Assembly: GCF_013393385.1 (NCBI RefSeq)
Contig: NZ_AP023239.1
Span: 186,001 to 250,000, forward strand
Reading direction: 5' to 3'
DNA from: Paenibacillus sp. URB8-2
GTDB taxonomy: Bacteria > Bacillota > Bacilli > Paenibacillales > Paenibacillaceae
DNA length: 64,000 nucleotides
The notes beneath the pieces are model-generated. The model saw only the letters and a program-made list of their open reading frames with translations. It was not told the DNA's origin and did no database searches. Within the stretch, counting starts at the first letter, position 1. Each line of letters opens with the position of its first letter. Of the stretch, positions 9,296 through 17,750 are shown in pieces. Made by a program: the position numbers and the translations under genes.

Positions 9296-9595
9296 ATGAC
9301 CAGAATTACGTTTTATGAAACAGAGGGATTTACAGGGAAAGGTTTAGTCTCCGGAGAAATCGTACAACTCGCCCAGATCGCTTTGGCGCGTTATGTCCAA
9401 AACAACAGCGAATATCTTACAGCGGTGAAAAGCGGCAAACGAGAGAATATCATCATAACGGACGGGAATGGAAACGAACTCAGCATCAGCCCGATCACAC
9501 TCCAGCAAGACTTGGATGAAGATTTCTGGATTATCATCGACAACTACGGCCCGAACTCTGTGGAAGGAATACGGATCAATTTCCTTTTGCCTTAA
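9296..9595 (+). CDS. Hypothetical protein
   Basis: About 99 residues beginning MTRITFYETEGFTGKG and ending IRINFLLP; soluble, mixed composition, no signal peptide. I prefer the ATG preceded by AAAGGCGG over an in-frame GTG 21 codons upstream, which lacks a ribosome binding site. A rho-independent terminator follows directly. No family recognised. Confidence 0.6.
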   Translation: MTRITFYETEGFTGKGLVSGEIVQLAQIALARYVQNNSEYLTAVKSGKRENIIITDGNGNELSISPITLQQDLDEDFWIIIDNYGPNSVEGIRINFLLP

Positions 9596-9618
9596 GAATA
9601 TTGAACCAAGGAGTTAGC

Positions 9619-9650
9619 GAGGGAGAACAGCGATTCTCCCTCTGCTTTTC
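9619..9650 (+). terminator. Rho-independent terminator
   Basis: Stem GAGGGAGAA paired with TTCTCCCTC, followed by a T-containing tail, 24 bases after the preceding stop. It closes the surface-protein gene group. Confidence 0.7.
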
Positions 9651-9762
9651 CAACACAATCCCTTTAGCTGAAATCCAATATTTTATAAATTGTGTAATTA
9701 AATTCCGGTTCGATAGAATTCAGTATCAAATTTGAAGGATAATCCCACATGGAGGAATGGAT

Positions 9763-10152
9763 ATGAACGTTTATGGAGTAAATCAGATCGCCCAAGAGTT
9801 AGGTTGCAGCCCAATCACGATTCGGAGAATATTACGGCAACACTCTGATTTCCCGGCAAAGAAACTGCCGGGCATTGAAACCTACGAGTTCAACGTAGCA
9901 GATTGTAAGAATTGGTGGAAGCAGCATAAAGGCTCCAGCGAACGGACGGAGATCCCTTCCAATGCCGTGCAGCAAAACGAACTAGCTCGCAAGTTGGGAG
10001 TCAGCACTCGAATGATACAGATTTGGAGACAGAAAGGATTGGAGGCAACAAAAATAATGGATGGTACAGTGTGGATTGACCTGGAGAAAGCGCGGAGTTG
10101 GTTCCGCAAGCAAAGCGATGAACGGACAAAAGCATACGCCGAAAAAATTTAG
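9763..10152 (+). CDS. Paired helix-turn-helix DNA-binding protein
   Basis: 129 residues with two excisionase-type HTH units: NQIAQELGCSPITIRRIL near residues 6-23, and NELARKLGVSTRMIQIW near 70-86 followed by a wing ending DLEKARSWFRKQ. The ATG with GGAGG 7 bases upstream is chosen; an ATG two codons earlier sits too close to it. It shares its domain plan with the protein at 5422 but the two differ clearly in sequence, so this is an old duplication or separate recruitment. It lies just before the HNH and replication genes and may control them. Confidence 0.65.
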   Translation: MNVYGVNQIAQELGCSPITIRRILRQHSDFPAKKLPGIETYEFNVADCKNWWKQHKGSSERTEIPSNAVQQNELARKLGVSTRMIQIWRQKGLEATKIMDGTVWIDLEKARSWFRKQSDERTKAYAEKI

Positions 10153-10382
10153 TTGATTTCTAAGATAACCCCCTCATGTCAGGTAGCTAGAGTGAGGAAA
10201 AAAGAGCTTAGCTTGTCAAGTAGGCGACGGTAAGCGCAGCGGGCGTGTGCCAAGAAACGGCACTAAAAGAAGGTTGTTATAATCGGGTTCGAAAATTCCA
10301 TAAAAAGGGCGTAGTATGAGTTTCAACAGGACGTACGGGCCCGTCGGACTGCAAAATTCAACCACATTTTGGAGGTAGTGAA

Positions 10383-10742
10383 ATGGTCAAAAAGAAGCTC
10401 ACTGAAAGTCAACAAGCATTGGTAGATGCTCATGCGGCAGGATACCGAGTCGTTGGGGGTAAGGTGAAAGATGGAAACGGAAACCAGGTGAAAGTAATCC
10501 GACCCCGAAAGGGTTATCCATTCTTCTTAGTAGATCGAGAGGGCAAATCATCTCAAATCATGTGCCATCGTATGTTGGCCTATCAGATGTTCGGACAAGA
10601 GATGTTCAGAAAAGGAATTGTCGTCAGACATTTGAACGACAAGAAAAACGATCTACGACGGATTAACATTCGTCTCGGGACTGCGAAACAGAACAGAGCC
10701 GATTGGAGAAGAAACCAAAAAAATATGAAAAAAGTTAGCTAA
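10383..10742 (+). CDS. HNH endonuclease-like protein
   Basis: 119 residues with the HNH signature of the NUMOD/HNH_3 type: VVRHLNDKKNDLRRINIRLGTAKQNRAD, in which His and Asn coordinate metal and cleave DNA; MCHRMLAYQMFG precedes it. It starts at ATG with TGGAGG 8 bases upstream. Similar small HNH proteins occur in phages and mobile elements, free-standing or in introns. Gene order places it directly before the primase. Whether it nicks the element, acts as a homing nuclease, or helps packaging cannot be told. The 230 bases upstream hold a short palindrome (ACGGGCCCGT near 10335) and no gene. Confidence 0.7.
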   Translation: MVKKKLTESQQALVDAHAAGYRVVGGKVKDGNGNQVKVIRPRKGYPFFLVDREGKSSQIMCHRMLAYQMFGQEMFRKGIVVRHLNDKKNDLRRINIRLGTAKQNRADWRRNQKNMKKVS

Positions 10743-10808
10743 GGCTCTTGCGCTATTGAGAATTTGGTGGTGTATTCCCTATACCAAATAGAAAGGAGAC
10801 CACTACCC

Positions 10809-12446
10809 ATGACAATAACACCCATAGCCCAACAGATCAACCTCTTCATGAAATTGTTCATCCATCGAAGCGATGCTTTCATGCAGAAGAAGGTTGGACC
10901 AGGGTGGAAACCTGTTCGAGATGAAGGAAAGGATCGACCATTTGGAGAGGAAGTAGCCCTCTCCCACCTCGAAGGGCGATGCCGGTTAGGAATCTTTCCG
11001 CTGAAACCAGCCCCCGAGAACACCTGCATTTGGGTTGCGGCCGACTTTGATGAGAATGAGAACGCCTTTGATCAATCTTGGAAACTACACGAACAACTAA
11101 AAACGGAGGGGATTTACTCACTGGTCGAGCGTTCGTTCTCAGGAAAGGGGTATCATGTATGGGTGTTCATAGAGAAGCCCGTAAAAGCCCATGAAGCGCG
11201 TACTCTTTTACTCAATTCTTTAATCAAGGCCGAAATTCCTGTGAACGGTGAAGGCGGCAAGAAAAAACAAACTTCAAAAGCACTGGACCGATTATTTCCG
11301 ACTCAGGACCAGACGTTGAACTACGGCAATCAAATTGGCCTTCCCCTTCAAGGGGAGGCCGTAAAATTAGGAAACTGCGTCTTTATTGACGCCAATCAAC
11401 AGCCCTACCCCGATCAATGGGCCAAGCTTGAGGAGGCTTATGCGAACCGGGTCCCTGCCGACCACCCAAAACTTAAGGAACCAAGGCATTTATCGGCACC
11501 TGCGGTCCAAAGCACAAAGCCTGCAAATGCACTTGAAGAAGGACGTTGGTTGGAACTCGGGCGGTTAGAAGGACAGCTGGAACGAATACAGGGATGTGAA
11601 GCAATCAAGGCCAGTATCGCTGACCCTAATCAGTTTAGTAACACGACTTGGACAAGCATCCTATGCAATATTGCCGTGTTTGGTGAAGCTGGAAAAGAAT
11701 TAGCCCACGAGGTAAGCCGGAAATATGACCGAAGTGTCATTGACAATGACCCGCGTAAAGTGTACTCGGAGGACGAAACAGATCGAGTTTTCTATAGTAA
11801 GATTGATCACTTACAACGTTCGGGAATCCCTCCGACCTGCAATTACCTAGAGGAAAATGGATGGGTCTGCCCAAGAAGAAAAGAGAAGACGTGTCCACTT
11901 AACATCATCGCTTTGTACGGAGCGCCACCAAGCTACAGTTATTACAATCCGGTGTTCCCCTTGACAGTAGAAGACCGGGAGCAACTGTACAAGTGGGAGC
12001 AAAGCGACGGTTATGAATCGTTCTTGAAGTTCTTCTCCGATTCAACGGACTTCGGAATAATTGAGAAGGGCAAAATTATAGGTAAGAAAGCAACGGGATA
12101 CTGGATACTGAAGCATCTGCTTGGAGACACAAAACTATATGCCAAGTACCCAACTTGGAACAACCGGATACGATCCATCTGGTTTGAGTGGGGCGCACAA
12201 GACGAGGCTAATCGCTTCGAGGAGCAGTTGAATCAGATGAAAATGCCGTATGAGCGGACAGACCAAGCCTTCTGGCTTCTGCAAAACGGAGAAGAGTTCA
12301 GCTTAGGGGTAGGTAAAGAACTGATCAAGAGGATTGCAACGAAAGCAGAAATCACATTGGGCCAGCATTGGGACGATCCTCTCACTCTTGAAGATCCCTA
12401 CCGGGTTGCCCCTTACTTTGGAAAATGGAGGGAGTACTACAAGTGA
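10809..12446 (+). CDS. TOTE-type archaeo-eukaryotic primase (element replication)
   Basis: 545 residues. The N-terminal half is an AEP-type primase: catalytic VAADFDEN (Asp79, Asp81), the SGKGYHVWVF motif (Ser111, His117), and ALDRLFPTQD ... NQIGLPLQG typical of the TOTE primase subgroup. The C-terminal half has a Cys-rich stretch (PPTCNYLEENGWVCPRRKEKTC), likely zinc-binding and PriCT-like. It probably lays primers at the element origin. The start ATG follows AAAGGAGA by 9 bases; the frame extends upstream but without a ribosome binding site. The stop overlaps the ATG of the DUF927 gene (TGATG), so the two are coupled. Its core closely resembles the primase module of the separate TOTE helicase gene at 38033. 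Confidence 0.8.
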   Translation: MTITPIAQQINLFMKLFIHRSDAFMQKKVGPGWKPVRDEGKDRPFGEEVALSHLEGRCRLGIFPLKPAPENTCIWVAADFDENENAFDQSWKLHEQLKTEGIYSLVERSFSGKGYHVWVFIEKPVKAHEARTLLLNSLIKAEIPVNGEGGKKKQTSKALDRLFPTQDQTLNYGNQIGLPLQGEAVKLGNCVFIDANQQPYPDQWAKLEEAYANRVPADHPKLKEPRHLSAPAVQSTKPANALEEGRWLELGRLEGQLERIQGCEAIKASIADPNQFSNTTWTSILCNIAVFGEAGKELAHEVSRKYDRSVIDNDPRKVYSEDETDRVFYSKIDHLQRSGIPPTCNYLEENGWVCPRRKEKTCPLNIIALYGAPPSYSYYNPVFPLTVEDREQLYKWEQSDGYESFLKFFSDSTDFGIIEKGKIIGKKATGYWILKHLLGDTKLYAKYPTWNNRIRSIWFEWGAQDEANRFEEQLNQMKMPYERTDQAFWLLQNGEEFSLGVGKELIKRIATKAEITLGQHWDDPLTLEDPYRVAPYFGKWREYYK

Positions 12447-14296
12447 TGGAAGAGACTAATCCGTTGGTGCAAATAATGAGCGAAATCGTTGAGGAACGCC
12501 CTGATTTGGCACTGCCAGTGACACTGAAGAGCGTCTTCCCGGCACTGCCTAACAACGTCGATCTGAATATCCCGGAAGGGTATACCTTCAGCCCTGAGCA
12601 CGGCATTAAGATTGCGACAGCTCATGCGATTGAACCTGTTTATGGTTTTGTTATTATACCGACCGCTCTAATCAAAGCAAATGAAAACGACCAACAGCCA
12701 ATGGTACTGCTTTACTTTTGGGATGATAAACGTCAGCAGTGGGAGAGGCATAAAACTTTAGTTGACTACCAAACTCTGACTTCGACCCGGGACATTACGA
12801 AAATCAACAAGATAATGCAGATTGTAGTGGATGAACAGCAAAGAGCACCACTTGCCCGATATTTTGCAGACTTTTGGAAGGCTAACGATCGATTGCAGGT
12901 CTTGCCAATTATTGTACAAAAACAGCGATGCGGTTGGTACGGCACCAACGAGTTTTATCCTTTCCTCATTAAAAACGAAGAATCCAATGTGAAGGCTAAT
13001 AACAAGACGCTGATCTATGCCATTGGTGAAGCAGTGAAGTCTTTGCCGAAGGGCAACATGGCAGCGGCAAAACAAGTAATAGAAGAGCTCCAAAGCAATC
13101 CGGTATTCGCGGTATGCCTAGCCGGTTGCCTTGCCAGCGTTGTTGTTCCACTAATTCCAGGAAAACTTGACGAGAATATCGGGATTGATGTCGCTGGGAA
13201 AACCTCAAGCGGAAAAACGACCATTGAGAAGTTATCAGTTGACCTGGTGTACGGGTTGGGAGATCTTCTAAAACTGAGCTGGGCCAAATTAAAAGAAGCG
13301 GGAATATGGAACATGGCACGCGTAATCAACAATCTTCCATTTATCTTAGACGATACTCATCGGATGAAAGAACAACATGCAGGCATTCCACACGATTTGA
13401 TCAACGGGCAAGAGGGGCCAAAAAGCATTCAGACTGAGGATGGTTGGGAAGGTAGAGACCCTAATAGTAGTCAGTACGAAGGGACGGCTTTTTTCAACGG
13501 AGAAATACCGACTTCTCGGATGGCACCAAAAGATTCGGCGGGGATTTATGGGCGGATATTCATAATTGAACATCCCCCGTTTCCCAAGGAGACAACTGGC
13601 AGTGAAGTGGAGAGTCTGAAAAAGAGAGGGCTCGACAATGCTGGACACTTTGCCAAGCCCTGGATCGAACATCTGGTAAAACTGGGTGCAGATAAAATAT
13701 ACCAGCAGGTAGAACAGCTCAACAATATCTTTGACTGCACAGAGAAAGACGCGCTTTACGGAAGACTGGCTACCAAGGCTCAAGTGCTGATCTTTTGCCT
13801 GCGGGAGTTCAACCAACTATTCGGCACTAAAATCGATGAGGACAAGATGATCGAACTCCTTAAGCAGTCGATGGATGTGCAAACGGAGAACGTCAATGTG
13901 GCAGACAAGCAGATGGCACTTATTGTAGAGAAAGTTTTTGAACAATTAGCAGGTCGGCCGTTTAATGAGAAGGATTGCATCTTGCTCAACTATGACAATG
14001 GATACCCGCTTTCCAGCAGACCAGATGTGTGCTATTGCAAAGAAAGCCACCTAATCATTAAAGGAACCACCCTAGAGGAGATTTTAAAAGAAGGTAATTA
14101 TGTTAATGCTAAAGCAGTCTGCGCACAACTCCAGACTGCAGGATATCTGGAAAAATCCAGTGCCACAAAGCTGAAATACCCACCAGTCGAAGGTCTGAAT
14201 AGTGATCAGGCCCGAATACAAGGATTCAAGTTCCTGTACAAAGACTTCGAAAAGTTTATTCCGAAAGATGAAGATGACGGCACCAAAAACGACTGA
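12446..14296 (+). CDS. DUF927-type helicase/ATPase
   Basis: 616 residues with a Walker A loop GKTSSGKTT at residues 251-259, a Walker-B-like LPFILDDTHR about 50 residues later, and the DUF927 pattern of a variable N-terminus followed by the P-loop core (VVVPLIPGK ... FNGEIPTSR). Proteins of this family are predicted superfamily helicases found on plasmids, prophages and satellites next to primases. Translation is coupled to the primase by a 1-base overlap, with GGAGGGAG upstream. Together they form a primase-helicase replication pair, and the iteron array begins 60 bases downstream. Confidence 0.8.
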   Translation: MEETNPLVQIMSEIVEERPDLALPVTLKSVFPALPNNVDLNIPEGYTFSPEHGIKIATAHAIEPVYGFVIIPTALIKANENDQQPMVLLYFWDDKRQQWERHKTLVDYQTLTSTRDITKINKIMQIVVDEQQRAPLARYFADFWKANDRLQVLPIIVQKQRCGWYGTNEFYPFLIKNEESNVKANNKTLIYAIGEAVKSLPKGNMAAAKQVIEELQSNPVFAVCLAGCLASVVVPLIPGKLDENIGIDVAGKTSSGKTTIEKLSVDLVYGLGDLLKLSWAKLKEAGIWNMARVINNLPFILDDTHRMKEQHAGIPHDLINGQEGPKSIQTEDGWEGRDPNSSQYEGTAFFNGEIPTSRMAPKDSAGIYGRIFIIEHPPFPKETTGSEVESLKKRGLDNAGHFAKPWIEHLVKLGADKIYQQVEQLNNIFDCTEKDALYGRLATKAQVLIFCLREFNQLFGTKIDEDKMIELLKQSMDVQTENVNVADKQMALIVEKVFEQLAGRPFNEKDCILLNYDNGYPLSSRPDVCYCKESHLIIKGTTLEEILKEGNYVNAKAVCAQLQTAGYLEKSSATKLKYPPVEGLNSDQARIQGFKFLYKDFEKFIPKDEDDGTKND

Positions 14297-14300
14297 AACT

Positions 14301-14328
14301 AGGGGGAGCTGACGAAGCTCCCTCTTTT
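14301..14328 (+). terminator. Rho-independent terminator after the DUF927 gene
   Basis: GGGAGCT and AGCTCCC arms with a 5-base loop and CTCTTTT tail, immediately after the stop codon. Confidence 0.75.
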
Positions 14329-14355
14329 GCTGCTTCAGAAGAGGTGGCAGAAAGA

Positions 14356-14614
14356 GGGCCAAGGGGGGCCAAGGGGGGGCCAAGATAGGGGCCAAGTACT
14401 TGGAAACCGTAGAGAAGGAGTAGGATACAATAGGGCCAAAAGGGCCAAGCCAATTAAGAGGGGTTGAAAGCAGAACAGAATGATTCCTGGTTTTGTGCCG
14501 GGAAAGGTATACTTATTTGAGCTTGGCCCCTTGGCCCTTTCGCTTGCAACCCCTTAGCTAGGGTTCTCAAGGTTTGGCCCCCCCCTTGGCCCTATCTTGG
14601 CCCCCCCCTGGCCC
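14356..14614. repeat. Mirror-image iteron array, candidate replication origin
   Basis: Six copies of GGGCCAAG (one GGGCCAAA) start at 14356, 14366, 14377, 14389, 14433 and 14442. Six copies in the opposite orientation, CTTGGCCC (one TTTGGCCC, one CCTGGCCC), start at 14522, 14530, 14573, 14585, 14596 and 14607. Each arm has four repeats about one helical turn apart (10-12 bases), a gap of about 43 bases, then two repeats; the right arm mirrors the left. The 72 bases between the arms are about 58% A+T by hand count. This layout, two iteron sets flanking a more AT-rich core beside a primase-helicase, is that of SaPI-type satellite origins. Function is inferred. Confidence 0.75.
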
Positions 14615-14660
14615 TATCTTCGGTAAAACTTCTCGCTTCCTCGTTTCTTGTGCCGTTCCC

Positions 14661-14930
14661 TCAGTACTCCTCTGCCAGCAGGACGGTCGTTACGCTCCGA
14701 TCCCGTTCGGTGACAACAAACACGCTCTTTTCCCAGATTCCGGAATAAGTGCTGACAATCCGTTCTCCATGTTCGATAGCCCAGTCGTTTAACTTCTTAT
14801 CGGTATCGCTTACATTTCCATAGTTACTATGGGCATGGCAGTTTACTACGTAAATAACACCGTAGTCGCCGATCATTTCAAGTGCTCCCGGCGTGGCGAT
14901 TACTTTGCCTATCTCAAACAATGGTTCCAT
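14661..14930 (-). CDS. Small conserved mobile-element protein
   Basis: 89 residues: MEPLFEIGKVIATPGALEM, then NDWAIEHGERIVSTY, then FVVTERDRSVTTVLLAEEY. This matches by eye a small family common on plasmids, phages and integrative elements, with the pattern G-x-I-V-A-T-P-G-A-L ... ITEADRSxTTILLPEEY. Database entries often carry misleading names; the function is unknown to me. It is transcribed towards the iteron array. A 16-base perfect palindrome lies 20 bases upstream of its start. Confidence 0.65.
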   Translation of the reverse strand: MEPLFEIGKVIATPGALEMIGDYGVIYVVNCHAHSNYGNVSDTDKKLNDWAIEHGERIVSTYSGIWEKSVFVVTERDRSVTTVLLAEEY

Positions 14931-14950
14931 GCTGCTGTTTCCTCCTTGTA

Positions 14951-14966
14951 CTGCTAACGTTAGCAG
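14951..14966. promoter_or_regulatory. Perfect palindrome, candidate operator
   Basis: CTGCTAACGTTAGCAG reads identically on both strands and lies just upstream of the 89-residue gene. Eleven of its bases (TGCTAACGTTA) recur at 16280-16290, before the S-layer-type gene. A Crp/Fnr regulator gene lies between the two sites. Confidence 0.45.
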
Positions 14967-15396
14967 ATCCTATCACAGGAAAATTCAGCTGCGCAATTCC
15001 TATCATCATACGAATTTGTGCCTTCCAAGCCTCTGTAGCTCCGAGGTAGGGGGTCAAAGCTTGTTCAGGAAAAGGGCTCGTCAGCAGCGCTCAGTTCGAA
15101 GCGGTTTTGTTCACTTTGCGAAAAGCGATCGTTTGTCTTGAGGCTCCTGAACCTTTCTCTATGCTTCTTGTGGGTTCAGGATAGTTTTCCGGCAGGCTGG
15201 GTACCTCTTTGGTGCTGCAAGAAGAGAGGAATTCTACGAAAGGCCAAAAAAGCCGCAGGCTATCTGGCAGCAGCTAAAGGTGAGCCCCAAAAGAGGCTCA
15301 CACGGTTTGGTTAAAGGGTAGGGTGGAGCGACGCAATGGGGAGGGGTGACTGAAGTCATGGGTATTTTGTTATATAGCTAACAGAAATTAATTCCA
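14967..15396. other. Non-coding stretch with hairpins
   Basis: No credible gene. It contains a perfect 9-base inverted repeat TCCTGAACC / GGTTCAGGA (15145-15181, 19-base loop) and a hairpin GTGAGCCCC / GGCTCAC near 15281-15302. One of these could be a terminator or part of a small RNA, but neither is followed by a T-run. Confidence 0.35.
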
Positions 15397-16128
15397 TTAA
15401 TTGATACTATACTTAGAGGACGGATGCCACTCACGAGAGTAGGTGGAATCCTGATCATCCTGGGCTAAGTGTTTCAGTGCTGCCAGATTAGTAATGGTTA
15501 TGTATTTGTTCTTAACAGATAGGATTTGTTCGGTTTGCAGTTCCTGCAAAGCTATCGTAACCGATTCCCGGCTGACGCCGATCATAAAGGCTAAGTGTTG
15601 GTGGGTAACCTTCCAATTGATCAGGTAGCCTTTCGGAGTCTCTACTCCAAAGTTGGAGTGCAGGTCAAGGAGCAGGTTAGCGACCCGGATTCGGCTCGAA
15701 AGGAAGGCGAGGTACTCCAATTTCCTGTCAGCCTGATCGAGTCTTTCGCTTACTACATAGAACAGCTTTCGGAGGATTTGGGGATATAGGTCAATTAGCG
15801 TTTCCAGGTCAGGTTTACGAATCATCCAAAGTACGGTTTTCTCCAGAGCTGCGACGGAAGCCAGACGTGAGTAGTTTGCGTGCACAGTCTCAAGCTCGCC
15901 TATCGTTTCACCGGGGAATTGATGTCCAAGAATTAACTCTTTTCCCTCAATTTGGCGGAAAATCTTCAGTGAACCTGACTTTATTACATACATCTCTAAG
16001 CCTGGATCGCCTTGCCAAAAGATTACGTTGTCCTTGGCATAGTGCCGTTCAGTGAACATGGACAAGACAAGCTCCACGTCTATATTTTGGATATTGAACA
16101 TTGGGATATCAAGAACGGACTCGAACAA
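15397..16128 (-). CDS. Crp/Fnr-family transcription regulator
   Basis: 243 residues. An N-terminal cyclic-nucleotide-binding-type beta barrel (VIFWQGDPGLEMYVIKSGSLKIFRQIEGKELILG ... FPGETIGELETVH) is followed by a long dimer helix (ILRKLFYVVSERLDQADRKLEYL) and a Crp-type winged HTH (THQHLAFMIGVSRESVTIALQELQ). No Fnr-type N-terminal cysteine cluster is present, so it is not an obvious oxygen sensor; the ligand is unknown. The start MFESVLDIPMF is the first in frame. It lies between two copies of the TGCTAACGTTA motif and among secreted-protein genes, so those are its likeliest targets. A Crp/Fnr regulator as element cargo is uncommon. Confidence 0.85.
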   Translation of the reverse strand: MFESVLDIPMFNIQNIDVELVLSMFTERHYAKDNVIFWQGDPGLEMYVIKSGSLKIFRQIEGKELILGHQFPGETIGELETVHANYSRLASVAALEKTVLWMIRKPDLETLIDLYPQILRKLFYVVSERLDQADRKLEYLAFLSSRIRVANLLLDLHSNFGVETPKGYLINWKVTHQHLAFMIGVSRESVTIALQELQTEQILSVKNKYITITNLAALKHLAQDDQDSTYSREWHPSSKYSIN

Positions 16129-16279
16129 ACCGGTTCCCTGCTTTCACTCTATACTGGTTGTAGGTAGCCTTGCTAGCAATGTCTATCTATTATATCGGAT
16201 TTTAGGGGTAATTCTTTTATTGGTGGATATCAAGAGGCTTTCATGGAGTGTGCCTTTACATAGATTGTGTATCGAAAAT

Positions 16280-16290
16280 TGCTAACGTTA
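16280..16290. promoter_or_regulatory. Half-palindromic site shared with 14951
   Basis: TGCTAACGTTA, 38 bases upstream of the S-layer-type gene start, matches 11 bases of the palindrome at 14951. The two sites flank the Crp/Fnr gene. Operator role is inferred. Confidence 0.4.
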
Positions 16291-16328
16291 TACTGTTTCT
16301 AACAATAAGAAGGAGCAGGTGGGAAACG

Positions 16329-17345
16329 ATGAAATCTTACAAGAAGGTCTTAATTGGTTTTTCAATCGCCGCTACCCTGATGGGAACAGCGTCCGCATAT
16401 GCAGCCACTTTTAAGGACGTAAAGGAGAGCCACTGGGCATATTCGGCAGTCGGTTGGGGCGTAGAAAAAGGGATCACGACGGGGTACGGTAACGGTTCGT
16501 TCAAGCCGAACGCTCCGGTAACTTCCGAAGAATTCCTCTCGATGCTGATCCGTTCTTACAAAGGTAAGCTCGTAGCAACCGCTGGACAGCGGTGGAGCGA
16601 CCCATACTACGCGGTAGCAAAAGAAAACAACTACCCGGTTGGGACAAGCCGTTATGCTAAAATCACGCGGGCAAAGGTTGCAGAACTCATTTCGGGTACG
16701 CAAGGCAAAAACTACTCCGGAGACAACGCCATTCGGTACATGTTGGCTAGCGGTCTCGCTGGAGGCAAGACATCCAACACAGTTTACGGCTACAAAGGCG
16801 ACGACACGCTGACACGAGCCGAAGCAGTAGTCTTCATCAAAAACGTGTTGGATAAAACGAACGGTGCAGACCTGCAAGTTCGCCCGAGCGTACCAAGTGA
16901 CACTTCGGCACTTCCAGGCGGTAGCGACGGTGGTCTGAACGTAGTGGGTAGCCCCGATCCCACACTCGCTGGTTACGCTCAAGCCATGCTGGGCGCGGCA
17001 TCTCCGTTGGGATTTGGAGCTGGATATAACAAGCAAGATGAGAGGGCATTTCTCCAAACTCCGGACGGCATCATCTTTATGGCCTACAGTGATACTACGA
17101 CATCGGGCGGCACGAAAGTTATTACCTTAGAAGGAATGCTCGATCCCAATGCTAACACAGATTCCCAACAACTGAAGGCAGTTCTTGCCGCAATGGGAGC
17201 TGTCGGACTTCCGAACAATGACACGGTGAAGAAAGCAATTGTGGACGGCTTGGAATATGGACCTGGTGACACCATCAAAACGGATGGTGTCACACTCGAA
17301 ATCCTCAGTACCGGTTACGGTCGTCTCGTAATCTACGTCGATTAA
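16329..17345 (+). CDS. Secreted protein with S-layer homology (SLH) domains
   Basis: 338 residues. Signal peptide MKSYKKVLIGFSIAATLMGTASAYA, then an SLH motif (FKDVKESHWAYSAVGWGVEKGITTGYGNG, PNAPVTSEEFLSML). Degenerate second and third SLH units follow (RWSDPYYAVAKEN; DDTLTRAEAVVFIKNVL), then a C-terminal domain of about 120 residues that I do not recognise. SLH domains bind pyruvylated secondary cell-wall polymer, so the protein should sit on the cell wall. The ATG follows AAGAAGGAG; the longer frame upstream has no ribosome binding site and would bury the signal peptide. A terminator follows the gene. Confidence 0.85.
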   Translation: MKSYKKVLIGFSIAATLMGTASAYAATFKDVKESHWAYSAVGWGVEKGITTGYGNGSFKPNAPVTSEEFLSMLIRSYKGKLVATAGQRWSDPYYAVAKENNYPVGTSRYAKITRAKVAELISGTQGKNYSGDNAIRYMLASGLAGGKTSNTVYGYKGDDTLTRAEAVVFIKNVLDKTNGADLQVRPSVPSDTSALPGGSDGGLNVVGSPDPTLAGYAQAMLGAASPLGFGAGYNKQDERAFLQTPDGIIFMAYSDTTTSGGTKVITLEGMLDPNANTDSQQLKAVLAAMGAVGLPNNDTVKKAIVDGLEYGPGDTIKTDGVTLEILSTGYGRLVIYVD

Positions 17346-17363
17346 GACCAGACAAAACGAAAA

Positions 17364-17397
17364 GGAGCTCCGGTCCAACAAAAGACCGGGGCTTCTT
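17364..17397 (+). terminator. Rho-independent terminator of the SLH gene
   Basis: GCTCCGGTC pairs with GACCGGGGC across an 8-base loop, followed by TTCTTT. Confidence 0.75.
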
Positions 17398-17544
17398 TGT
17401 ATCTTGATGAATAACCGCACCTCGCCGTGTGCCCTTCTGTTTGGAGTGGGAATGCTTACGCCTAAAGGTTAAAGAGAGAAACCAGATGACTGGTATTCAA
17501 GGACAAAGAGAGTGGTATTTCTCTTGATCGTTGGCATTCCTCCG

Positions 17545-17727
17545 CTATTGCAATATTCGGGAATAGAAGAGACGACAAGAGAGATATCTTTTCTTTTGAG
17601 CGGACAAGCCCTGTCTGGGGACAGACACCGAAATAGACTTCGTCCCTGCTGCCTGCGTGGGACTTGAAATCCACGGAACAGCAAGGACGAGAGCAGCCAG
17701 CGCCAAGAGTTTAGCGCGTCTCTTCAC
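17545..17727 (-). CDS. Short secreted peptide, possibly a truncated gene
   Basis: 60 residues: MKRRAKLLALAALVLAVPWISSPTQA is a good signal peptide, followed by only about 34 residues (AGTKSISVSVPRQGLSAQKK ...). The start is GTG preceded by AAGGAG at suitable spacing. Other frames downstream remain open for another 80-120 bases, so a frameshift may have truncated a longer secreted protein. It lies 23 bases after the secreted-protein gene at 17751 on the same strand and may share its transcript. Confidence 0.45.
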   Translation of the reverse strand: MKRRAKLLALAALVLAVPWISSPTQAAGTKSISVSVPRQGLSAQKKRYLSCRLFYSRILQ

Positions 17728-17750
17728 TTATAATCAACTCCTTGTCTTCA

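Noticed and set aside
14356..14614. GGGCCAAG repeats considered as a CRISPR
   Set aside because: Units are 8 bases with spacing of one helical turn and change orientation at the centre, which fits iterons, not repeat-spacer arrays.
16362..17057. 231-codon minus-strand frame
   Set aside because: Complete shadow of the SLH gene, whose signal peptide and domains are clear on the plus strand.
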